From Deltaproteobacteria bacterium SG8_13 (GTDB taxonomy: Bacteria > Desulfobacterota > Desulfobacteria > Desulfobacterales > SG8-13), in assembly GCA_001303025.1 (NCBI GenBank), contig LJNK01000042.1, positions 1-36,998 of the forward strand: a stretch of DNA of 36,998 bases, given 5' to 3'. Within the stretch, counting starts at the first letter, position 1. Each line of letters opens with the position of its first letter. The notes beneath the pieces are model-generated. The model saw only the letters and a program-made list of their open reading frames with translations. It was not told the origin of the DNA and did not search any database. Shown piece by piece: positions 14,548-24,052 of this stretch. The position numbers and the translations under genes were made by a program.

Positions 14548-14624
14548 TGTTTTCCAGCACTTTAAAACGATAGCGGTTTTTGCATCAGTGTTCCTCGGCA
14601 CTGATGCTGTAACATGCAAAGGCT

Positions 14625-16361
14625 TTAACCCGTGACGGTCCACAACAGCGCCGCCGCTCCGGCCACCAGAAAGTGGGACTCCAGCAGAAACTCCAGGCGG
14701 ATGCCCGGAATCATCACATCTTTTTCATAGGCCAGCAAAATCCCGGCCAAGAACATTGGACAAACCGTCAGCGCATAGCCGACACTGCCCACCAGACCCA
14801 GCAGTGTCGACAGGAGCATTCCGGCCAGCACGGCCAGCAGGACCCTTTTGAGCAGGCGCAGGGTCGGCTTTTCGCCCAGCAAAATGGGGATGGTTTCCTT
14901 GCCGACGATGCGATCTCCCTGCATATCGAGGGTGTCGAAAAAAGCCGTTCGCACGAACACCAGGCCGGTGGCCCAGAGAAACACCAGCACGGTGCCGATT
15001 TGCAGGGTGCCGGTCACCGACAGGTACGGAAACAGCGTGGTCACGGTTCCCCATGCCAGGGCGATCAGAAACGTCTTGGAGCCCGGTATGTCTCGAAGCC
15101 TACGGTAGCGGTCGGCCAGCAGAAATCCGGGGATGATGCGCAGGTTGTAGGTAAGGCCCAGCAGGCTCATCACCAGCAGCACCAGAAACGGAACCGGTCC
15201 GGTGGTGTAGGCCAGCATCAGCCCGGCGGCACCGGATATCACCGCCAGCGCCGTTAACGCGGTTTGGTGTTTGTCATAAAACAGCGCCCGGCCCGGATCG
15301 TTGAAGCGATCCGACTGGCCGCCGGTCAGGTGATTCAAGGTGTGCATCGACTGCACGTAGAGCATCGATATGATCACGTAGATATCTTTTTCGATTCCCA
15401 GCAGTTTGCTGCAGGCAAAGCAAAGGCAGCCGGCACCGATGGATACGTAGATGTTGGTGAGCAGCAGGGTGCGCTGCAGCGTAAACAAAAGGCGGTGCCA
15501 GCCGCGCGCTTTTTTAAACCGCATGGCCTCCAGGGCGCGGTAGACGCGCTTGATGACCCAGTTGGGGGTCGAGGCCCCGGCGGTGATGCCGATCAACCGG
15601 TTGGCGGAGATCTCTTTGAGTTCGATCTGATCCAAGTCATCTTCCGTTTCGATGTGATAGGCCGGTTTGCCGGACTCTGCGGCGATCTCGGTCAGGCGCC
15701 GGGTGTTGCCGCTGTGCAGTCCGCCGACCACAACAACTGCGTCGACTTCACCGGCCAGCCGCTGGACTTCGGCCTGGCGCCGTTCGGTCGAATCGCAGAT
15801 CGTGTCGAAAATCTTGTAGTGGGGGTGCTTGTCGACGGCCCAGCGTTTGACGCTGTCGAACAGCTGGGTGTTCTGGGTGGTCTGGGCGACGATGATGGCC
15901 TGGTCGAAGGCCGGCAGTGCCTCCAGTTCCTCCAGGCTGCCGACGACAACCCCTTTTTCTCCGGCATAACCGAGCAGGCCGGTCACCTCGGGATGATCCC
16001 GATCGCCCAAAATGATCGCTGCAAAGCCCTTTTTGGCGTGCTTGCGGATGATGGTCTGGACTTTGATCACCCGGGGGCAGGTGGCGTCGATCACCTCGAA
16101 GCCGGCGGTTTTCAGGCGGGATTTGATTTCCGGCGGAACGCCATGGGCGCGGATGAGCACCGTTCCGGAGCCGTGCTCCGGGATCTCGGTCAGCGCCCGG
16201 ATTCCCTTTTCTTCCAGCAGGCTCAGGACCTGGGGATTATGAATCAGCGGACCGAAGGTGTACACCGGCTGCCGTTTTTCATCGGGAGAGACCATGACCA
16301 TTTCCACGGCCCGGCGCACCCCCATGCAGAATCCGGCAGTCTTGGCAATTAAGATCTTCAT
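14625..16361 (-). CDS. ispH: IspH fused to a UbiA-type prenyltransferase
   Basis: A 578-residue fusion. Residues 1-280 are 4-hydroxy-3-methylbut-2-enyl diphosphate reductase, the last enzyme of the MEP isoprenoid pathway. Its cluster cysteines are Cys12 (GFCMGVRRAV), Cys95 (DATCPRV) and Cys189 (DTICDST), and the catalytic region has His123-Pro-Glu125. Residues 290-578 are hydrophobic with several membrane segments and show both Asp-rich motifs of UbiA enzymes: NHLTGGQSDRFNDP at 343-356 and DTLDMQGD at 476-483. Such enzymes attach a prenyl chain to an aromatic or other acceptor, for example in quinone synthesis. The acceptor here is unknown. The ATG follows the upstream NYN stop codon with no gap. 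IspH is normally about 280-310 residues, so the whole second half is additional. Confidence 0.93.
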   Translation of the reverse strand: MKILIAKTAGFCMGVRRAVEMVMVSPDEKRQPVYTFGPLIHNPQVLSLLEEKGIRALTEIPEHGSGTVLIRAHGVPPEIKSRLKTAGFEVIDATCPRVIKVQTIIRKHAKKGFAAIILGDRDHPEVTGLLGYAGEKGVVVGSLEELEALPAFDQAIIVAQTTQNTQLFDSVKRWAVDKHPHYKIFDTICDSTERRQAEVQRLAGEVDAVVVVGGLHSGNTRRLTEIAAESGKPAYHIETEDDLDQIELKEISANRLIGITAGASTPNWVIKRVYRALEAMRFKKARGWHRLLFTLQRTLLLTNIYVSIGAGCLCFACSKLLGIEKDIYVIISMLYVQSMHTLNHLTGGQSDRFNDPGRALFYDKHQTALTALAVISGAAGLMLAYTTGPVPFLVLLVMSLLGLTYNLRIIPGFLLADRYRRLRDIPGSKTFLIALAWGTVTTLFPYLSVTGTLQIGTVLVFLWATGLVFVRTAFFDTLDMQGDRIVGKETIPILLGEKPTLRLLKRVLLAVLAGMLLSTLLGLVGSVGYALTVCPMFLAGILLAYEKDVMIPGIRLEFLLESHFLVAGAAALLWTVTG

Positions 16362-16883
16362 TTACAGTTTGCGAACTTTCATTCGGTTGCGTCGGTTGCG
16401 CTTTGGAAGCCGCCGGCTGGGGCCTTTTTTCCGGGTGGTGGGAATCCAGCCGGCTTCGTCTTCGCCCGGCGCTCCGGCTGCATCGAGCCGGGCAGTCAGC
16501 GCGAGCCGGGCTTCAAATTCCGAGGCGGGGATGGTTGCCGCCTGAAAGGAGGCCGCAGTCAGGGCAACGTCCCGGTCGGAGCTGACCACCAGGGCCTTTT
16601 CCCGCTCTTTGGATGCCATGTTCTTGATTACCGAATCGGCCGACCGGCCGTGACGGGAGAAGACTACGTGGATGCCTTTGATGCGGTCTCTGGACGCGGT
16701 TGCATCGATTGACCCGGCGCCGTCGAACACCACGGTGATTTTGTGAGCCTTAACCTTTTTGTAGTCGGCCAGCAAGTCGACTAGCGCTTCGCGCCCCAGC
16801 TGCAGGTCCTGCCGGTCCAGCGCGCTGAGCCACGGCGAGTTTTTGATCAGGTTGTAGCCATCGATGATGATATGAAGTGCCAC
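16362..16883 (-). CDS. NYN-domain (YacP-like) putative ribonuclease
   Basis: A PIN-like NYN domain opens with HIIIDGYNLIKN, the family signature holding the first catalytic aspartate. It continues through ITVVFDGAGS near the middle and ALVVSSDRDVA as the third acidic block. YacP/Rae1 members cleave RNA, in Bacillus on the ribosome. I infer the same class of activity. The C-terminal tail (GPSRRLPKRNRRNRMKVRKL) is very basic and suits RNA binding. The frame is open to a GTG at 16913, but I prefer the GTG at 16883, which places the start directly before the domain as in relatives. The stop codon directly abuts the ispH ATG, so the two are surely co-transcribed. Confidence 0.8.
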   Translation of the reverse strand: MALHIIIDGYNLIKNSPWLSALDRQDLQLGREALVDLLADYKKVKAHKITVVFDGAGSIDATASRDRIKGIHVVFSRHGRSADSVIKNMASKEREKALVVSSDRDVALTAASFQAATIPASEFEARLALTARLDAAGAPGEDEAGWIPTTRKKGPSRRLPKRNRRNRMKVRKL

Positions 16884-16947
16884 TTTATCCCATACGGCCG
16901 GCGCCGGGCGCACGCTCAGCTGTTATCCAGCGGGTCGGGCAAGCTCG

Positions 16948-16989
16948 AGGCGCCCATTGAGCCGGCCGCGGCTGGTTCGATGGGCGCCT
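16948..16989. terminator. Long GC-rich inverted repeat after parB
   Basis: AGGCGCCCAT (16948-16957) and ATGGGCGCCT (16980-16989) pair perfectly. The sequence between them extends the stem with few mismatches (GAGCC with GGTTC), giving a strong hairpin of about 42 bases. It lies between the parB stop and the NYN gene. No T-run follows on either strand, so it may be an mRNA-processing or attenuating structure rather than a simple terminator. Confidence 0.5.
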
Positions 16990-17011
16990 GAAACTGATGC
17001 AAATTGCGGGG

Positions 17012-17899
17012 CTATTTTAATTTCAGCATCCCGAGCAAACGATCCAGATCCTGGTCTCCGTAAAATTCGATCTCCACCCTGCCGACACGGCCACGGCGTT
17101 TGATCTGAACCTTGGTTCCGTAGTAGCGGGAAAGGTCGGCAGCGATGTCGGTAAAATAGATCTGCTCCGAAGTGGGCTGCGGGGATTTTTTGCTTTTCGC
17201 GGTTGGTTTGGCCTGCTTGGCAAAGTTCTCGGTTTCCCGGACCGAAAGTCCTTTGCGGATGACCGCGCTCCACAGCTCCAGCTGGGCGGCGGTGTTTTCG
17301 ATGCTCAGCAGCGCCCGGGCGTGCCCCATGCTCACCGAGCCGTCGGTGATGCTTTCCTTGATCTGTTGGGGCAGATTGCGCAGCCGCAGAAAGTTGGCCA
17401 CCGCCGAACGGCTTTTGCCGACCCGTTTGGCGGCCTGATCCTGGGTGAGGCTGAATTCTGCGATCAGCCGGTGATAGGCATCAGCCTCCTCCATCGGGTT
17501 CAGATCCTCCCGCTGGATGTTTTCCACCAGCGACATCTCCAGCATTTCGGCATCTTCAACCGCCCGGACGATGACCGGCACCTGTTTCAAGCCGGCTTTG
17601 CGGGCGGCCCGCAGGCGTCGTTCGCCCGCCACCAGCTCGTATTCACCATTTTGCTTGCGAACCACCAGGGGTTGGATGATCCCCTGGGCCCGGATGGAAT
17701 CAGTGAGCTCCTGCAGTTCATCTTCCGAAAAACGGCGCCGGGGCTGATGGCGATTGCGCCGGATCAGATCGATGTCGCACTGGAAAAATTCCTTCATCGC
17801 CGGCTCTTTGGAGTCGAGTCCCGGAATCAGGGCATCGAGACCCCTGCCCAGTGCCAGCTTTTTGCCTTTTTTACGTCCGGATATGGAGTTTCTGTCCAT
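17012..17899 (-). CDS. parB: Chromosome-partitioning protein ParB (Spo0J family)
   Basis: A 295-residue ParB. The N-terminal KKLALGRGLDALIP (13-26) is the usual ParA-contact segment of chromosomal ParB. The CTP-binding and clamp domain contains GERRLRAAR (92-100, Box II) and SLVENIQREDLNPMEEA, and the helix-turn-helix lies around LTQDQAAKRVGKSRSAVANFLRL. The C-terminal dimerisation part ends in DLDRLLGMLKLK. ParB loads at parS sites and organises the origin region together with ParA, whose gene lies 71 bp upstream on the same strand. The full set of blocks indicates a chromosomal rather than plasmid copy. Confidence 0.96.
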   Translation of the reverse strand: MDRNSISGRKKGKKLALGRGLDALIPGLDSKEPAMKEFFQCDIDLIRRNRHQPRRRFSEDELQELTDSIRAQGIIQPLVVRKQNGEYELVAGERRLRAARKAGLKQVPVIVRAVEDAEMLEMSLVENIQREDLNPMEEADAYHRLIAEFSLTQDQAAKRVGKSRSAVANFLRLRNLPQQIKESITDGSVSMGHARALLSIENTAAQLELWSAVIRKGLSVRETENFAKQAKPTAKSKKSPQPTSEQIYFTDIAADLSRYYGTKVQIKRRGRVGRVEIEFYGDQDLDRLLGMLKLK

Positions 17900-17970
17900 T
17901 TTGTCTTTCGCCCGGGGGTGTTGGATTTACGGATGATACCCGGTCATCGCGCGAAACCGGCCCGACCGTG

Positions 17971-18753
17971 CTACAGATATGCAGAGCTGGCGACCGGCTC
18001 GGAAATGATCTCGCTGGCCAGCTGAATGTAGCTCTGCGCACCGGCCGAGGTGGCGTCATAGAGCAGAATGGGTCTGCCGAAACTGGGCGCCTCGCTCAAG
18101 CGGATGTTTCGGGGGATGATGGTTTTCAGCACTAGTTCTTTAAAGTGATTTTCGGCATCTTCGGCCACCTGGAAGGAAAGATTGGTCCGGCGGTCGAACA
18201 TGGTCAGCAAAATGCCGGCGATTTTCAGATCCGGGTTCAGGTTGTGCTGTATGCGTCGAACCGTGTGCAGCAGCTGCCCGAGGCCCTCCAGGGCGTAAAA
18301 TTCACATTGCAGGGGGATCAGCAGCGCATCGGCGGCGGTCAATGCATTGACGGTCAGCAGGCTCAGTGACGGCGGGCAGTCCAGGATGATGTAATCGAAG
18401 CGGTCGGTGATGCCTGCCAGCAGGTTTTTCAGCGCGTTTTCCCGCTCGGGGTTGGCCATCATCTCCACCTCGAATCCGATCAGCTCCACGTTGGAGGGAA
18501 TCACCTTCAGCGAGTCGATCTCCGTGTCCATGATGAGCCGCTGGGCCTCGACACCGCCCAGCATGCCGTGGTAGAGCGTGTACGCCAGTTCGGTTTTGTC
18601 CAGGCCGACCCCTGAGGTGGCATTGGCCTGGGGGTCACAGTCCACCAGCAGGGTCTGCTTTTCCGAAGCCGCCAGTGCCGCCGACAGGTTCACTGCAGTG
18701 GTGGTTTTGCCCACGCCCCCTTTTTGATTCGCGATGCAGATGATCTTTGCCAT
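17971..18753 (-). CDS. parA: Chromosome-partitioning ATPase ParA (Soj family)
   Basis: A 260-residue deviant-Walker ATPase. KGGVGKTTT at 11-19 carries the signature lysine, CDPQANAT starts at about 39, and DCPPSLSLLTVNAL is the Walker B region. It lacks the N-terminal helix-turn-helix of plasmid ParA proteins, as is usual for chromosomal Soj. ParA forms a DNA-bound gradient that moves ParB-parS complexes. It is the first gene of a minus-strand run parA-parB-NYN-ispH/ubiA. The ATG at 18753 begins directly with MAKIICIANQKGG, the standard start. A 16-bp inverted repeat lies 16 bp upstream. Confidence 0.97.
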   Translation of the reverse strand: MAKIICIANQKGGVGKTTTAVNLSAALAASEKQTLLVDCDPQANATSGVGLDKTELAYTLYHGMLGGVEAQRLIMDTEIDSLKVIPSNVELIGFEVEMMANPERENALKNLLAGITDRFDYIILDCPPSLSLLTVNALTAADALLIPLQCEFYALEGLGQLLHTVRRIQHNLNPDLKIAGILLTMFDRRTNLSFQVAEDAENHFKELVLKTIIPRNIRLSEAPSFGRPILLYDATSAGAQSYIQLASEIISEPVASSAYL

Positions 18754-18769
18754 GCCCGGGGTTCTAACA

Positions 18770-18785
18770 CAAACGTTTCCGTTTG
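18770..18785. promoter_or_regulatory. 16-bp inverted repeat upstream of parA
   Basis: CAAACG-TTTC-CGTTTG is a perfect 6-bp inverted repeat with a 4-base loop, 16 bp before the parA start. It does not match the parS consensus half TGTTTCAC. It could be an operator of the par genes or a short mRNA hairpin. Confidence 0.35.
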
Positions 18786-18911
18786 AAAAGGGCTGAAAAT
18801 TGTGCGATCATGCCTTATCTTTAGGTGTCGGCTCCGCACGCTTTGCCCGACGATTACCGACGCGTTCGGCAGCGGCGACCATTATCGCCGGCTGGTTGGT
18901 TGATAAAAACC

Positions 18912-20336
18912 ATGAAAAAAATTCCCGCAATTACCGTACTGGTCATCTTTCTATCCACCGTCTTGTTCCCGGTGGCCTCCAGCGGTCTGACCGTCATGGA
19001 GGAAGAGGAGCTGGCCCGCGAATACATCAAAATCCTCTCTGCGCAGATGGAGATCATCGATGATCCGCTGATCGGTGGGTATGTCAGCGCTTTGGGAGCA
19101 AAGCTGGTCAAGGCGTTCCCCCAGCAGCCGTTCAACTATCAGTTTTACGTCGTTCGGCAGGACGTCTACAATGCCTTTGCCATCCCGGGCGGCCACATCT
19201 TTATATACACCGGTCTGATCGCGGCCATGGACGGCGAAGAGGAGCTGGCCGGTATTCTTTCGCATGAAATTTCGCATGTGTTTTGCCGTCACATCGCCCA
19301 GAAGATCGAGCGGTCGAAAAAAATCAACATGGCCACACTGGCCGGTGTTGCGGCCGGCATTCTGCTGGGAGCGGCCGGCGGCGGGGAGGTGGCCAGCGCC
19401 GTGACCCTCGGATCGATGGCAGCCGGTCAAAGCGCAGTCCTTGCCAACAGCCGCGAGGATGAAATCCAGGCCGACCAGGTCGGTTTGGAGTACCTCACCC
19501 AGGCCGGATACAACGGCGAGGGGTTGCTGACCATTCTCAACAAGATTCGCGCGAAGCAGTGGTTCGGCGCCGATGTGGTGCCATCGTATCTGATGACCCA
19601 CCCGGCAGTGGAAGACCGGCTGGCCTATATCGACACGTTTCTGGACAAACACAAACGCGATAAGGGCCCGGCCGACGCCGTTGCCTCCGGGCTGTTTCCG
19701 GTGGTCCAGGCGCGGGTGATGGCACTTTACAGCGATGAGAAGGTCGCCCTGAACACCTTTGCGGCGCGCATCGAACACAATCCCGCCGACCCGATCGGCT
19801 ATTACGGCTACGGGTTGGCACTGGCGCGAACCGGTGCCCAGGAAAAGGCGATCGATGCGATGCAAAAAGCGCTGGCGATCAACGCCTTCGATCCATTCAG
19901 CCTCACGGCCTTGGGGCGGATCTATTTTACCGGCGGCCAGTACCCGCAGGCGCTGTCCACCCTGCAAAGCGCCTTGAGCATCGATCCCCAAAATCCGGAG
20001 GGCATCTACTACTTGGGCAGGACCCAGCTGGAACTCGGCAACCCGCAGCAGGCCGCAGTCCATTTGGAAACGCTCATAAAAAGGGGCTACAAAGGCAAAC
20101 AGCTGCAGTATTTCCTGGCAAAGGCATACGGCGAGCAGGGAAATCTGGGCGAGGCCCACTACCACATGGGCATGTATCACCTGCAGCGAAGAGATCTTGC
20201 CAAAGCGCGCGCGCAGCTGGCGCGTGCGCTGGAAGAATCCCAAAAGCAGGAGCGCAGGGAAGAGATCGATAAGCTGCTCAAACAGATCGACGAGCAGCTC
20301 GCAGCTCAGAAAAAACAGCAGCAGGGAAGGGGGTAG
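18912..20336 (+). CDS. M48-family exported metalloprotease with TPR repeats (BepA/YfgC-like)
   Basis: A 474-residue protein. A signal peptide (KKIPAITVLVIFLSTVLFPVASS) is followed by a helical lead-in and the zinc site HEISH at 118-122. The third ligand lies in SREDEIQADQVGLEYL, typical of M48 peptidases. The C-terminal half is made of TPR helices (for example PIGYYGYGLALARTGAQEKAIDAMQKALAI, QNPEGIYYLGRTQLELGNPQQA) and ends in a Gln/Lys-rich coil. The arrangement is that of BepA, a periplasmic protease and chaperone for outer-membrane assembly; the role here is inferred by layout. I chose the ATG at 18912, directly before the signal peptide. The frame further upstream is Arg-rich and non-conserved. 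It is divergent from parA. Confidence 0.9.
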   Translation: MKKIPAITVLVIFLSTVLFPVASSGLTVMEEEELAREYIKILSAQMEIIDDPLIGGYVSALGAKLVKAFPQQPFNYQFYVVRQDVYNAFAIPGGHIFIYTGLIAAMDGEEELAGILSHEISHVFCRHIAQKIERSKKINMATLAGVAAGILLGAAGGGEVASAVTLGSMAAGQSAVLANSREDEIQADQVGLEYLTQAGYNGEGLLTILNKIRAKQWFGADVVPSYLMTHPAVEDRLAYIDTFLDKHKRDKGPADAVASGLFPVVQARVMALYSDEKVALNTFAARIEHNPADPIGYYGYGLALARTGAQEKAIDAMQKALAINAFDPFSLTALGRIYFTGGQYPQALSTLQSALSIDPQNPEGIYYLGRTQLELGNPQQAAVHLETLIKRGYKGKQLQYFLAKAYGEQGNLGEAHYHMGMYHLQRRDLAKARAQLARALEESQKQERREEIDKLLKQIDEQLAAQKKQQQGRG

Positions 20337-20452
20337 GAAGCAATCCGTCACACTCCCAACACTGCCCAACCGCAATGGTTGACCGCACCGGGCATTTCAA
20401 CGAAGTGCTCCGGGCAGTCTGATTGCACGCTGAATCGATTTCGAGCGGTCAA

Positions 20453-21046
20453 TTAGAATCCGTCTTCGGGTGCCAGGGTCGGTTTGCCCTCTTCGGGTTT
20501 GGCCATCCATTTAGCGATGTAGTCGGAACGTTTTCTCTGAATGCTGCCGGCGTTTTCTTTGGCCCACTGACGAGTGGCTTCCGAAGTTTCGACCCAGGTA
20601 CAGGCGGTTTTCCATTCGTTCAGTTTGTCCGGCTCGATATCCTTCGACACGGCAGCCAGCGAAAACCGCGCTTTCCAGGCCCCCATTCTTGGGGTAATCA
20701 GGGCGTAATAGGTCTTTCCGGCCTGCAGATCCGCCTGCAGGAAATCGGCACTTTCCCCGGTAACCATGAACAGATGTTTGCCCGGCGTGGTTCGGTATGC
20801 CAGTTTTTTCTTGGCCGAGACAATGCCGATCACGTCGTTTTTTTCGGTCGTGATGTCAAACAAACCCGACTGAATGGCGAATGCAAACGTCGAAGGGCGC
20901 ATAAACACGACGATAACCTCATCGACCGCCGGTGCATATGCGATATTGGGATCCGTTACATCCTGCATGTACTTGGAGGTGCCGGCGCAACCGACCAGCA
21001 CAAGCAAAAACAGGACAGCGACACCGATTTTCATCCCTATTCTCAT
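20453..21046 (-). CDS. DUF2846-like lipoprotein
   Basis: A 197-residue lipoprotein. The signal ends in a lipobox, LVGC, with Cys20 as the lipidation site. The mature domain (DEVIVVFMRPSTFAFAIQSGLFD ... PGKHLFMVTGESADFLQADLQAGKTYYALI) has the beta-sandwich pattern of DUF2846-type proteins, with a conserved GxH-x6-E and AGKTYY region. The C-terminal third is helical and charged. The ATG at 21046 has GGAG 8 bp upstream and begins the lipoprotein signal. The open frame extends further upstream to 21319, but that part looks non-coding. No partner gene is evident, and the function is unknown. Confidence 0.8.
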   Translation of the reverse strand: MRIGMKIGVAVLFLLVLVGCAGTSKYMQDVTDPNIAYAPAVDEVIVVFMRPSTFAFAIQSGLFDITTEKNDVIGIVSAKKKLAYRTTPGKHLFMVTGESADFLQADLQAGKTYYALITPRMGAWKARFSLAAVSKDIEPDKLNEWKTACTWVETSEATRQWAKENAGSIQRKRSDYIAKWMAKPEEGKPTLAPEDGF

Positions 21047-21331
21047 AGTCTCTCCTTTCCTGCCATGCCGCTGGCATGGGCTGTTTGAAAAACCGGCAGA
21101 TAAATAATCATACCACAGGTGAACGGCATTTGACCATTTGCGGTGTTTGCCAGCGTTCATTGAGGCGGATGTGTCAGTTTCTGGCTGTTTTGCGGGGGGA
21201 TAGCTTATTGTGCATGGGGATCTTGAAGCGGGTGAGAGGTTCCTGATGGCCACCGAGGTTGCGGGGTCGAATCTCGAAGGAATCAAAGCGCAGGCATTGC
21301 AGATGATGCAGGCGGCCATTGAAATGGCGGG

Positions 21332-23368
21332 TTAGCCGATGCGGTCGAACCGCGAAAACTGCATGGTGAAGGTGCCCCGACCCTGGGTGGCCGACCGCAG
21401 GGCGGTGGAGTATCCGAACATGCGCGCCAGCGGGACCACGGCCCGGATCACCTGAAGGCCTTTCTGGGAGTCGATGGCTTCGATCTTTCCGTTGCGGGCA
21501 TTCAGATCTCCGATGACATCCCCCATGAACTCCTCGGTGACGAACACCTCCACGTCCATGATCGGATCGAGCAGGTAGGGCTTGCCTTCGGACAGGGCCG
21601 CCTTGCAGGCCATTGAAGCACTCACCGTGTAAGCCAGTTCGGTGCCGAGGGTGTCTTTGACCGCGCCGCCGGTTAAAACCGCCTCCACGTCCACCACCGG
21701 GTATCCCATCAACGTGCCGCTTTCCATTGATTCGCGCACCCCTTTTTCCACCGCGGGCAGAAACAGCGGCGGGAGGATGTCATCGGAGACTTCCGATCGG
21801 AAGCGGATTCCAGCCCCGCGCTCCAGGGGGACCAGCCGGATGCGTACTTCTCCGTACTGACGCTGGCCGGCGATTTCCCGGTCGAAGACCGAGTCGGCCT
21901 CGGCTTCGATCTCGATGCTTTCCCGGTGCACTACCTGGGGTTTGCCCACGTTGACCTGGGTGTTGAACTCGCGCAGCATGCGGCTGATGATCACCTCCAG
22001 GTGCAGCTCGCCCATGCCCGAAAGGATCATCTGACCGGTATCCTCATCCGTGCTGACCCGCAAGGTGGGATCTTCGGAGACAAATTTTTCCAGCACCTGC
22101 TCGAGTTTCTCCTGGTCGCTGTGGGTTTTTGGCTCCACGGCAACCGAGATCACTGGCTCGTAAAACTCGATTCTTTCCAGCAGCACCGGGTGTGCCGGCG
22201 AGCACAGGGTCTCACCGGTGGAAGAGCGCTTCAAACCGACCACCCCCACGATGCTGCCGGCCTCCACCGTATCCACTCGTTCGCGCTTGTTGGCGTGCAT
22301 GCGCAAAATGCGCGACACCTTCTCTTTGATACCCAGCGCCGGGTTGAAAACGTCTTCTCCGGCCTTCAATCGCCCGCTGTAGATCCGCAGGAAAGAGAGC
22401 TTGCGGCCTTCGATCATCGAAACCTTGAATATCAGGGCCGCCAGCGGCTGCGAGCTGCTGGCCTTGCAGGTGATGATGTCTCCGGTTTCGGGATGCGTTC
22501 CTTTGATGGGCGGGATGTCCACCGGGCTGGGCAAAAAACGCACGATGGCGTCCAGCAGGGGCTGGACACCCTTGTTGCGAAGGGCCGAGCCGCACAGCAC
22601 CGGAACCAGCTTCAACTCGATGGTGGCGCGCCGGATGGCCGCCACCAGCTGGTCGGTTTCGATGGGCGCATCGGCCAGGTAGGCCTCCATGATCTCGTCA
22701 TCGGTTTCAGCCACCGCTTCGATCATCTGCTCGCGGGCCTTTTCGGCCGCCGGGACCAGCTCGGCGGCGATATCGACAGTTTCGAAGCTCGCCCCCAGTG
22801 TGTCCTCGTCCCAGACGATCATCTGCCTGTCGATCAGGTCGATGACCCCTTCAAACTGATCCTCGGCACCGACGGGCAGTTGGACAACAAGGGGTCGGGC
22901 ATGGAGCTTGGTTTTCATCATGTCCACGGTGCCTTCGAAATCAGCGCCAACGCGGTCGAGCTTGTTGACGAAGGCCATCTTCGGTACCCGGTACTTGTCG
23001 GCCTGCCGCCACACGGTCTCGGATTGTGGCTCCACTCCGCCGACCGCGCAGAATACGCCGATGGCACCGTCGAGCACCCGCAGCGATCGCTCCACTTCGA
23101 TGGTGAAGTCGACGTGCCCGGGGGTGTCGATGATCTGGATCTGGCTGCCCTTCCATTCACAGGTGGTCACCGCAGAGGTGATGGTAATCCCGCGCTCCTG
23201 CTCGTCGGGCATCCAGTCCATGACCGCTTCGCCGTCGTGCACCTCGCCGATTTTGTAGGAGCGACCCGTGTAGTAGAGAATCCGCTCGGTGACGGTGGTC
23301 TTGCCGGCATCGATGTGGGCAATAATTCCGATGTTGCGGATGTCGTTTATTTTTGTTTTTTTCGTCAT
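21332..23368 (-). CDS. fusA: Translation elongation factor G
   Basis: A 678-residue translational GTPase. The G motifs are AHIDAGKTT (17-25), ERGITITSA (switch I), DTPGHVDF and [10 protein letters not shown]. Domain II and domains III-V follow, with the domain IV/V blocks [11 protein letters not shown] and GRGTFTMQF at the end. The length is slightly under the usual 690-700. It catalyses ribosome translocation and, with RRF, recycling. It is not in a str operon (no rpsL, rpsG or tuf beside it), so it may be a second, EF-G2-like copy. The 3' end of the GerMN gene overlaps its start (ATGA), so the two are coupled. Confidence 0.93.
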   Translation of the reverse strand: MTKKTKINDIRNIGIIAHIDAGKTTVTERILYYTGRSYKIGEVHDGEAVMDWMPDEQERGITITSAVTTCEWKGSQIQIIDTPGHVDFTIEVERSLRVLDGAIGVFCAVGGVEPQSETVWRQADKYRVPKMAFVNKLDRVGADFEGTVDMMKTKLHARPLVVQLPVGAEDQFEGVIDLIDRQMIVWDEDTLGASFETVDIAAELVPAAEKAREQMIEAVAETDDEIMEAYLADAPIETDQLVAAIRRATIELKLVPVLCGSALRNKGVQPLLDAIVRFLPSPVDIPPIKGTHPETGDIITCKASSSQPLAALIFKVSMIEGRKLSFLRIYSGRLKAGEDVFNPALGIKEKVSRILRMHANKRERVDTVEAGSIVGVVGLKRSSTGETLCSPAHPVLLERIEFYEPVISVAVEPKTHSDQEKLEQVLEKFVSEDPTLRVSTDEDTGQMILSGMGELHLEVIISRMLREFNTQVNVGKPQVVHRESIEIEAEADSVFDREIAGQRQYGEVRIRLVPLERGAGIRFRSEVSDDILPPLFLPAVEKGVRESMESGTLMGYPVVDVEAVLTGGAVKDTLGTELAYTVSASMACKAALSEGKPYLLDPIMDVEVFVTEEFMGDVIGDLNARNGKIEAIDSQKGLQVIRAVVPLARMFGYSTALRSATQGRGTFTMQFSRFDRIG

Positions 23369-23880
23369 CGGATCAGCAGCATCTCGGCTGTAAACGGAAA
23401 ACGGATATCGACGTGGCCGGCCAGCGTCCAGGCCTCGCTTCCGTCAATCAGAATTTTGACCGACTTTATTTCCTCAACGTTTAATACCAGCGAATTGACG
23501 ATGGAGTAGATCGTCAGTATTTCGGATCGGCACCCGCCGGGGTGCTGTCCGGTCACCACATCGGACAGATCCACGTACCCGGTACCGTCCCCGCCAATGA
23601 AAAGGGCATTGAGCCGGGTGCCGCTCGGTATCGTGCGCCCCATGTTGCCGCGCGGGCCCTGCAGCAGCGCCATCATGAGCTGTCTGCCCAGGTCGACAGG
23701 GTCCCCGGAATCCGGCACCACCCGATCTTCGGCCGACAGGTACGACTGGCTTTTGTCGGCAAAATAGACGTGCACGAGCTTTTTTTCCGTTGGCGGCGGA
23801 TCATCTGCGGCGCAGACCAGGCTCGCGATGCCCGCAAGACACAACAGGGTCAGCCACGTTGAGAGCCATTTTTTCATCAT
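23365..23880 (-). CDS. Exported GerMN-domain protein
   Basis: A 171-residue protein with a signal peptide ([23 protein letters not shown]) followed by a GerMN domain: [57 protein letters not shown] and [25 protein letters not shown]. The order of blocks is that of the domain in GerM and in LpqB-like lipoproteins, thought to bind cell-wall or other ligands. In a non-sporulating bacterium the role is unknown. I chose the paired ATG at 23880/23877, since the longer frame upstream is Cys-rich and runs into the promoter of the divergent TetR gene. It overlaps the EF-G start by 4 bp. Confidence 0.85.
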   Translation of the reverse strand: MMKKWLSTWLTLLCLAGIASLVCAADDPPPTEKKLVHVYFADKSQSYLSAEDRVVPDSGDPVDLGRQLMMALLQGPRGNMGRTIPSGTRLNALFIGGDGTGYVDLSDVVTGQHPGGCRSEILTIYSIVNSLVLNVEEIKSVKILIDGSEAWTLAGHVDIRFPFTAEMLLIR

Positions 23881-24052
23881 CGCACCATCCGTCCATTGCG
23901 GATTGCGTCCGGCGCAACTGCTAAAAATCGATCCGACTTTGTATGCCATACCAGCCCTGATGTCAAGCAGGCTTGCATTTGCTGAGGATTTCTGCAGAAA
24001 TGGATTGGCCACTGATAACCGTTCGAATGATGCAAGAAAATGCTTGCCAAAG

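Noticed and set aside
15264..16352. Plus-strand open frame opposite ispH
   Set aside because: IspH cysteines and motifs prove the minus strand, and the plus frame lacks any family feature.
17900..18800. parS site near parAB
   Set aside because: I looked for TGTTTCACGTGAAACA or close variants around the par genes. The inverted repeat before parA does not match.
18951..20375. Minus-strand open frame of 474 codons opposite the M48 protease
   Set aside because: The protease has HEISH and TPRs. The antisense translation has no domain pattern and no ribosome site.
21210..21335. Short plus-strand frame from GTG ending MQAAIEMAG
   Set aside because: The tail has a regular, protein-like look, but it is only 42 codons, has no ribosome site and overlaps the end of EF-G. 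I found no family to assign.
21926..23509. Plus-strand open frame of 527 codons opposite elongation factor G
   Set aside because: EF-G is certain by its G motifs, and the opposite frame is a His/Asp/Gly-rich shadow.
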